Made by a program: the position numbers and the translations under genes
Shown here: positions 5,562-8,260 of the stretch, piece after piece
Position numbering within the stretch: the first letter of the stretch is position 1
Layout: the number at the start of each line of letters is the position of its first letter
Assembly (NCBI GenBank): GCA_031275525.1
Contig: JAISOP010000263.1
Coordinates: 1 to 8,260, forward strand
Source of the DNA: Tannerella sp.
Lineage (GTDB): Bacteria; Bacteroidota; Bacteroidia; Bacteroidales; Tannerellaceae
Direction of reading: 5' to 3'
Length of the DNA: 8,260 nt
The notes under the pieces: generated by a model
Seen by the model: only the letters and a program-made list of their open reading frames with translations
Told to the model about the DNA's origin: nothing
Database searches by the model: none

Positions 5562-6845
5562 TTGAACCTGCCTGACCTGTATTCATTGTTTTTGCAGCAT
5601 CCGTCTGTCACGACCGACAGCCGGACATGCCCTGCCGGCGCCCTCTTTTTTGCCCTGAAAGGAGCCTCGTTTGACGGGAACCGGTTTGCCGGAAAAGCTT
5701 TGCAGGCCGGCTGCGCCTTTGCCGTTATCGACGACCCGGGGGTGAAGACCGACGACCGGATGCTCCTGACGGACAATGTCCTGCTCACGCTGCAACGGCT
5801 TGCCCGCCTGCACCGTGAGACGCTGGGCATTCCCCTCATCGCCATCACCGGAACGAACGGGAAAACAACCACCAAGGAGTTGCTGGCAGCCGTACTGTCC
5901 GCCAAATACAGGACGCTCTCCACGCAGGGAAACCTGAACAATCACATCGGCGTACCACTGACGCTGCTTCGCCTGACGCAAAGGCATGAAATGGCCGTGG
6001 TGGAAATGGGCGCGAACCATCCCGGCGAAATAGGGGAACTGGCACACATCGCACGACCGAACTACGGTCTGATTACCAATGTCGGCTATGCACACCTGGA
6101 GGGTTTCGGTTCGCCGGAGGGTGTTCTTCGCGCCAAGGGAGAGTTGTATGATTTCCTGCGCGAAACGAACGGCAAGATATTTATCCACCGGGAAAATCCG
6201 CAGTTGCAGGCCATCGCCGGCGGCCTTGAACAAATTACGTATGGCGCTGGTGAGGCGTATGTGAGTGGGAAGGTGACGGACAGTCATCCGTTTCTCCGTT
6301 TTCAGTGGACGCAGCAGGGGGTCAGCCATACGGTTGGGACGTGTCTGGCGGGCGACTATAATTTGTGGAACGCGCTGGCGGCGGTTGCCGTGGGACGCTA
6401 TTTCGACATCCCGCCCGAAGCCATCCATGCTGCCATTGCCGCCTGCGAGCCGGCCAGTCACCGGTCGCAATGGAAAAAGACGGCCCGCAACGAGTTGATT
6501 ATTGACGCCTACAATGCCAACCCCAGCAGTATGGAAGCGGCGTTGGGGAATTTCACCGCCCTGCCGGTTCGTCCCAAAGCGGTGATTTTGGGTGATATGC
6601 GTGAACTGGGCATCGACAGTCCGGCTTTTCATAAGAGGGTTGTGGAACAACTGCAAACCTCCGGTTTCGAGCAGGTCATTCTCTGCGGCGAACAGTTTGC
6701 CGCCGTCGCCTCCTCACGCTATCCTTGTTTTCCGGATGCGGAAGCCTTAACCGGCTATCTGGCCCAACATCCGTGGCAAGGCTATCATATCCTTATCAAA
6801 GGCTCGCGTGCCGTTCACCTGGAAAAAGTGATTGACAAACTGTGA
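5562..6845 (+). CDS. murF: UDP-N-acetylmuramoyl-tripeptide--D-alanyl-D-alanine ligase
   Basis: MurF adds D-Ala-D-Ala to UDP-MurNAc-tripeptide with ATP, completing the cytoplasmic pentapeptide precursor of peptidoglycan. The 427 residues show the three Mur-ligase domains: an N-terminal substrate domain with TDSR (18-21) and GALFFALKG (26-34); a central ATPase domain with the P-loop GTNGKTTTKE (97-106), EMGANHPGEI (148-157), NVGYAHLEGFGS (173-184) and AKGEL (191-195), whose Lys192 is the expected carbamylated lysine; and a C-terminal domain with DAYNANPSSM (315-324) and LGDMRELG. The length is slightly short of the usual 430-450. The start appears to be TTG at 5562, preceded by AAGGA (5553-5557); no ATG or GTG upstream fits, and the next ATG (codon 67) would remove the substrate domain. 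It lies 10 bases after the kinase stop. Confidence 0.95.
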   Translation: MNLPDLYSLFLQHPSVTTDSRTCPAGALFFALKGASFDGNRFAGKALQAGCAFAVIDDPGVKTDDRMLLTDNVLLTLQRLARLHRETLGIPLIAITGTNGKTTTKELLAAVLSAKYRTLSTQGNLNNHIGVPLTLLRLTQRHEMAVVEMGANHPGEIGELAHIARPNYGLITNVGYAHLEGFGSPEGVLRAKGELYDFLRETNGKIFIHRENPQLQAIAGGLEQITYGAGEAYVSGKVTDSHPFLRFQWTQQGVSHTVGTCLAGDYNLWNALAAVAVGRYFDIPPEAIHAAIAACEPASHRSQWKKTARNELIIDAYNANPSSMEAALGNFTALPVRPKAVILGDMRELGIDSPAFHKRVVEQLQTSGFEQVILCGEQFAAVASSRYPCFPDAEALTGYLAQHPWQGYHILIKGSRAVHLEKVIDKL

Positions 6846-6901
6846 CAATCCAAAGCAATCGAACTTAATATTTTATACAAACAACCCAAAAAACAATTAC
6901 A

Positions 6902-7756
6902 ATGAAAAAGTTTACTACAACATTCGTATGCTCATTTGCATGCGCATTGTTCTTCTGTTCGACAATTTGTTCGGAAAGAGCAGTCAAGGAGAACAGGGAG
7001 ACGGGAGCTTTCCGGAAAATAAATATGGGAAGCGGTATTGACGTGTATTTTACACAAAACGACTCGTATAGCGTGGTCGTAGAAACCGACAAAGATTTAA
7101 TCGGCAAAATTGCTACAGAGGTGAAAGGCGAAACGCTTGTCATCAACTGGAAAGAACACCTGAAATTATCATTTTCGGTTTTCAAAGGCAGGGGGGCCAA
7201 GGTGTACGTTTCCGCTCCGGCGCTCGAGGCGGTAAACGCTGGTGGAGGAGCTGATTTTTACGCTGATCAGTTGAAATGTGACGGCTCGTTTCAATTGGAC
7301 ATATCCGGCGGCGCCGACGCTGACATAAAGAAACTCGCCGTCTCCCAAGACATTGATTTCTCCTCATCGGGCGGCGCCGATATACAGGTGGGCGAGATTA
7401 CGGTTGGCGGAAAAGCCAATCTGTCATCCTCGGGCGGCGCCGATGTACATATCGGTCATATTACGGTCAGCGGAAAAACGAAGATCGCGTCGTCGGGCGG
7501 CGCCGACTGCGATGTGAAAAACCTGCAAACCGACGAATGTGACCTGACGGCAAGAGGTGGCGCCGACATTGATATTCATGTGACGGTATCGGGAAATCTC
7601 AATGCCTCGGAATCGGGTGGCTCCGACATCGATATAAGCGGAAAAGCCAACAAGGTAGATGTATCTGCTTCCGGCGGCGGAAATATTGATATAAGGGAAT
7701 TGACATACAACTCGATCAATATTCAGAAAAGCGGAGGAGGCGGAGTTCGCCAGTAA
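6902..7756 (+). CDS. Exported DUF2807 (GIN-domain) repeat protein
   Basis: A 284-residue exported protein of unknown function. Residues 1-25 are a signal peptide (MKKFTTTFVCSFACALFFCSTICS) with several cysteines but no proper lipobox. Next comes the DUF2807 signature: F-R-K-I-N-M-G-S-G-I-D-V-Y-F-T-Q, where an exposed polar turn leads into beta strands, then VVVETDKDLIGKIATEVKGETLVI. From about residue 110 to the end run at least six repeats of about 21 residues, each with an SGGAD, RGGAD or SGGSD turn followed by a short strand such as VDVSASGG or IDFSSSGG. This is typical of a right-handed parallel beta-helix; DUF2807 proteins are often called putative auto-transporter adhesins, but that role is unproven. 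The gene follows murF after 56 bases with no terminator between them, and I see no clear -7/-33 pair there, so read-through is possible. A terminator follows at 7811. Confidence 0.9.
   Translation: MKKFTTTFVCSFACALFFCSTICSERAVKENRETGAFRKINMGSGIDVYFTQNDSYSVVVETDKDLIGKIATEVKGETLVINWKEHLKLSFSVFKGRGAKVYVSAPALEAVNAGGGADFYADQLKCDGSFQLDISGGADADIKKLAVSQDIDFSSSGGADIQVGEITVGGKANLSSSGGADVHIGHITVSGKTKIASSGGADCDVKNLQTDECDLTARGGADIDIHVTVSGNLNASESGGSDIDISGKANKVDVSASGGGNIDIRELTYNSINIQKSGGGGVRQ
7300..7690 (+). repeat. Tandem about 63-base coding repeats in the DUF2807 gene
   Basis: The core ggcggcgccga or a close variant recurs near 7307, 7371, 7433, 7497, 7558 and 7618, roughly every 63 bases (21 codons), and a final variant lies near 7673. 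The nucleotide identity of the turn, including repeated GGCGCC, exceeds what the spaced protein pattern requires. This suggests recent duplication or homogenisation and a potential for repeat-number changes by recombination. Confidence 0.8.
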
Positions 7757-7810
7757 AGACGATGGATAGGTGAATGATTTCTTTCCGGGAGAACGGAGGC
7801 GAAAAAAACG

Positions 7811-7845
7811 GAGGCTGTCTTAAAAGCAAGACAGTCTCTTTTTTT
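7811..7845 (+). terminator. Intrinsic terminator after the DUF2807 gene
   Basis: gaggctgtctt (7811-7821) pairs with aagacagtctc (7828-7838), 11 bp with one G-T wobble, and is followed by seven T residues. It lies 55 bases after the stop codon and would end transcription of the DUF2807 gene, and possibly of the whole unit starting at 4668. Confidence 0.9.
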
Positions 7846-8010
7846 GGGTTCATTCTTTTTTCGTCCACGGTAGAATCCGAAGGGCGTCCTCCCGCGCCTG
7901 ACGCGGGACTCCCCGGAAAACGGTCAGCGCCTTTCAGGGGATTGCGGGTAAAGCCCGCCCTAACGGACCCTCCTAAGGGGTTTTTGAGACAGCCCCTTCT
8001 AATGCAGAAA

Positions 8011-8052
8011 TGAGGGTGTGTCGAAAATACCGCCCCCATTTTATACAAGGGA
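8011..8052. repeat. Dispersed repeat, copy B (half element)
   Basis: The reverse complement of 8012-8052 matches 67-107, with the same central ttgtataaaa loop and gacacaccctc end and only a few differences. Unlike copy A, the second hairpin arm is missing after gggaa, so this is a partial copy, in the opposite orientation to copy A. Confidence 0.75.
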
Positions 8053-8059
8053 ACCCCTA

Positions 8060-8090
8060 CCATGAGGGCGTATGCGATACGCCCTCATGG
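8060..8090. repeat. Perfect 14-bp palindromic hairpin
   Basis: ccatgagggcgtat (8060-8073) and atacgccctcatgg (8077-8090) are exact reverse complements around the 3-base loop gcg. No T-run follows on either side, so it is not a standard terminator. The gggcgtat...atacgccc core resembles short palindromes I associate with Bacteroidales intergenic DNA; this was not checked by search. Confidence 0.8.
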
Positions 8091-8146
8091 TTGTTTGAGC
8101 GTAGCGTAGCGTTTCGCGTGCCTAAGGAACTGTCAAGAAAGAAACT

Positions 8147-8260
8147 ATCCATTTACGGGTCTGTTTTTCGCATTCCTTCAGCCCGAAAATGATTACATAC
8201 CCCGGTATGCGCACATTTTCGGGCTTTGTCATGCAAAAAACATTTCCCGTAAATTTGGAT
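8147..8260. repeat. 114-base imperfect palindrome reaching the window edge
   Basis: The left arm 8147-8191 and the right arm 8214-8260 pair almost along their whole length. Matching blocks are atcc, atttacggg, a T-rich block ending in gcat, and an exact 12-base inner block agcccgaaaatg against cattttcgggct. The loop contains a further small hairpin, catacc/ggtatg, around 8195-8208. It could fold into one long RNA hairpin, or be a MITE-like element, or be the end of something beyond the window. Confidence 0.75.

Larger units (their letters stand above)
7757..8260. other. Repeat-rich intergenic region without a gene
   Basis: I see no supportable protein or tRNA gene here. The open frames are short and run through hairpins. 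The region holds the terminator at 7811-7845, small GC hairpins at 7890-7908 and 7944-7958, a weak hairpin followed by T residues near 7969-7985, a gagacagcc motif at 7986-7994 that is inverted relative to the terminator stem, the half repeat at 8011-8052, a perfect palindrome at 8060-8090, and the long palindrome at 8147-8260. Confidence 0.75.

Noticed and set aside
5583..6656. 357-codon minus-strand open frame
   Set aside because: It is antisense to murF, whose motifs are complete; this is a composition effect in GC-rich coding DNA.
7300..7690. CRISPR-like array
   Set aside because: The regular spacing of about 63 bases comes from in-frame protein repeats; the conserved core is only about 11 bases and the intervening sequences code for beta strands.
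7774..8013. Small protein-coding frame after the DUF2807 gene
   Set aside because: It runs straight through the intrinsic terminator and several hairpins and shows no recognisable protein features.
8147..8260. Complete insertion sequence end
   Set aside because: No transposase fragment is visible and target duplications cannot be seen within the window, so only a palindrome is claimed.

Overview
The window looks like chromosomal DNA from a member of the Bacteroidales (Bacteroidetes). The strongest reason is the promoters: several intergenic regions carry the Bacteroidetes-type -7 box TAnnTTTG, twice with a TTG/TTTG -33 element 20 bases upstream. There are few Shine-Dalgarno sequences, and the proteins read like Bacteroidales homologues. 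The genus cannot be fixed from the sequence alone.

Layout, left to right. (1) 1-542: a decayed L-rhamnose mutarotase gene (rhaM-like). It has a TGA where the conserved Trp of the R-H-N-x-x-W-P motif should be, and an apparent one-base frameshift just after its natural ATG. Its 5' end lies on one arm of a perfect 20-bp inverted repeat (1-20 / 218-237) that encloses about 200 bp of repeat-rich DNA with a promoter-like box. (2) 505-3702, minus strand: a compact four-gene unit in the order TetR regulator, ketoacyl-ACP synthase III, FabG-type reductase, RluA-family pseudouridine synthase. It is read from one recognisable promoter, which is overlapped by a 29-bp palindrome that is a good candidate for the TetR operator. 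(3) 3727-3877: a free-standing initiator tRNA(fMet) with its own promoter and terminator. (4) 3937-4500, minus: a small secreted protein, probably an outer-membrane beta-barrel. (5) 4668-6845, plus: a pyridoxal/pyridoxamine kinase followed after 10 bases by murF, which appears to start at TTG. (6) 6902-7756: an exported DUF2807-type protein built from about 21-residue SGGAD repeats. (7) 7757-8260: no gene, but a terminator, several GC-rich hairpins, a second partial copy of the repeat found at the left end, and a 114-base imperfect palindrome that reaches the window edge.

The TetR unit pairs a condensing enzyme with a ketoacyl reductase, two successive steps of acyl-chain building, under a regulator that probably controls itself and the enzymes. 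The kinase-murF pair combines PLP salvage with the last cytoplasmic step of peptidoglycan precursor synthesis. No complete mobile element, CRISPR array or defence system is visible. The least ordinary parts are the two repeat-rich ends, especially the possible invertible segment in front of the broken rhaM gene.
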